A program made the position numbers and the translations under genes. Shown one piece after another: positions 63,650 through 64,000 of a DNA stretch of 64,000 nucleotides. The notes under the pieces were generated by a model that had not been told where the DNA came from, made no database searches, and worked only from the letters and a program-made list of their open reading frames with translations. The first letter of the stretch is position 1. Every line of letters starts with the position of its first letter. The DNA comes from Actinostola sp. cb2023 (taxonomy: Eukaryota > Cnidaria > Anthozoa > Actiniaria > Actinostolidae), in assembly GCA_033675265.1 (NCBI GenBank), contig JAUJYZ010000757.1, forward strand, positions 168,501 to 232,500, read 5' to 3'.

Positions 63650-64000
63650 CTATCCAAGGATTCTATCATTGAATTTCAGTTTTCTAAACTCAGTTTACCA
63701 CTAAAAGAACTTCATTTATATCCCAAGTCAAAACCATGGAATAAAAAAGGGGGGGGCCGACTTCGTTTCAGAGTTTTGGCTAAGTTAGGGTTTTTGTCAC
63801 TTTTTGTCACAAAAACCTTTTTTACCGTCCGCGCGGGGCTGGGTTCTAGTATTTTTGTATTTTGTTCTGTTTAGAACGATGTATTTTGTCTTTCTACACT
63901 CTAATGCCGACTCAGGAACTCATTTAACCGGCTGATTTAAATACCACAGATGAGGAATTCATTTGCATGTGAAGAACTATTCGTATCGTTTGTGGACAGA

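Overview
The window is eukaryotic and animal: spliced genes with GT..AG introns, dense interspersed repeats and A+T-rich intergenic DNA. The gene set (CLASP, a MYND-bearing HIF prolyl hydroxylase, an AQP11/12-like channel, ALADIN, MCM9, a Ly6/uPAR protein, a Spaetzle/neurotrophin-like ligand) and the repeat style suggest a non-vertebrate metazoan. An anthozoan cnidarian (coral or anemone) is my best guess; this is inference, as no search was run.

Layout. 1-5017 (+): the 3' part of a CLASP microtubule plus-end gene, with three large simple or minisatellite repeats in its introns. 7627-11063 (-): a three-exon GPI-anchored Ly6/uPAR-domain gene that I assembled from phase-matched exons (175 aa). 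12423-16854 (-): an EGLN/PHD oxygen-sensor prolyl hydroxylase in four coding exons (600 aa). 17.0-23.9 kb: gene-poor, with a 1.9-kb long-TIR DNA transposon carrying a broken integrase-like transposase (19222-21166) and a Ty3/gypsy RT fragment. 23882-24838 (+): a single-exon aquaporin of the AQP11/12 type. 26748-33302 (-): AAAS/ALADIN, a nuclear-pore WD-repeat protein, in 17 coding exons (518 aa). 33690-43803 (+): MCM9 helicase in eight coding exons (982 aa), head-to-head with AAAS across 387 bp. 45274-47459 (-): a two-exon secreted cystine-knot protein of Spaetzle/neurotrophin type (160 aa). 47.5-64 kb: no confident gene; fold-back elements, tandem repeats and probable LINE remnants.

The genes do not form one pathway. 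CLASP, AAAS and MCM9 are housekeeping genes (microtubules, nuclear pore, DNA repair); EGLN is the oxygen sensor; the Ly6 and cystine-knot genes encode surface or secreted molecules. For each complete spliced gene the exon lengths sum to a multiple of three with one open frame, which is the main internal check on the models.

The most unusual pattern is that four separate minisatellites sit on exon boundaries and copy them. In CLASP a 56-bp unit containing an exon 3' end plus its 5' splice site is repeated about 23 times. In the Ly6 gene the 3' splice-site region is copied within the intron. In AAAS a 5' splice-site region is copied, and the last coding exon runs into a repeat that supplies its stop codon. 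Nearly every intron and intergenic stretch also holds inverted-repeat (fold-back/MITE) elements.
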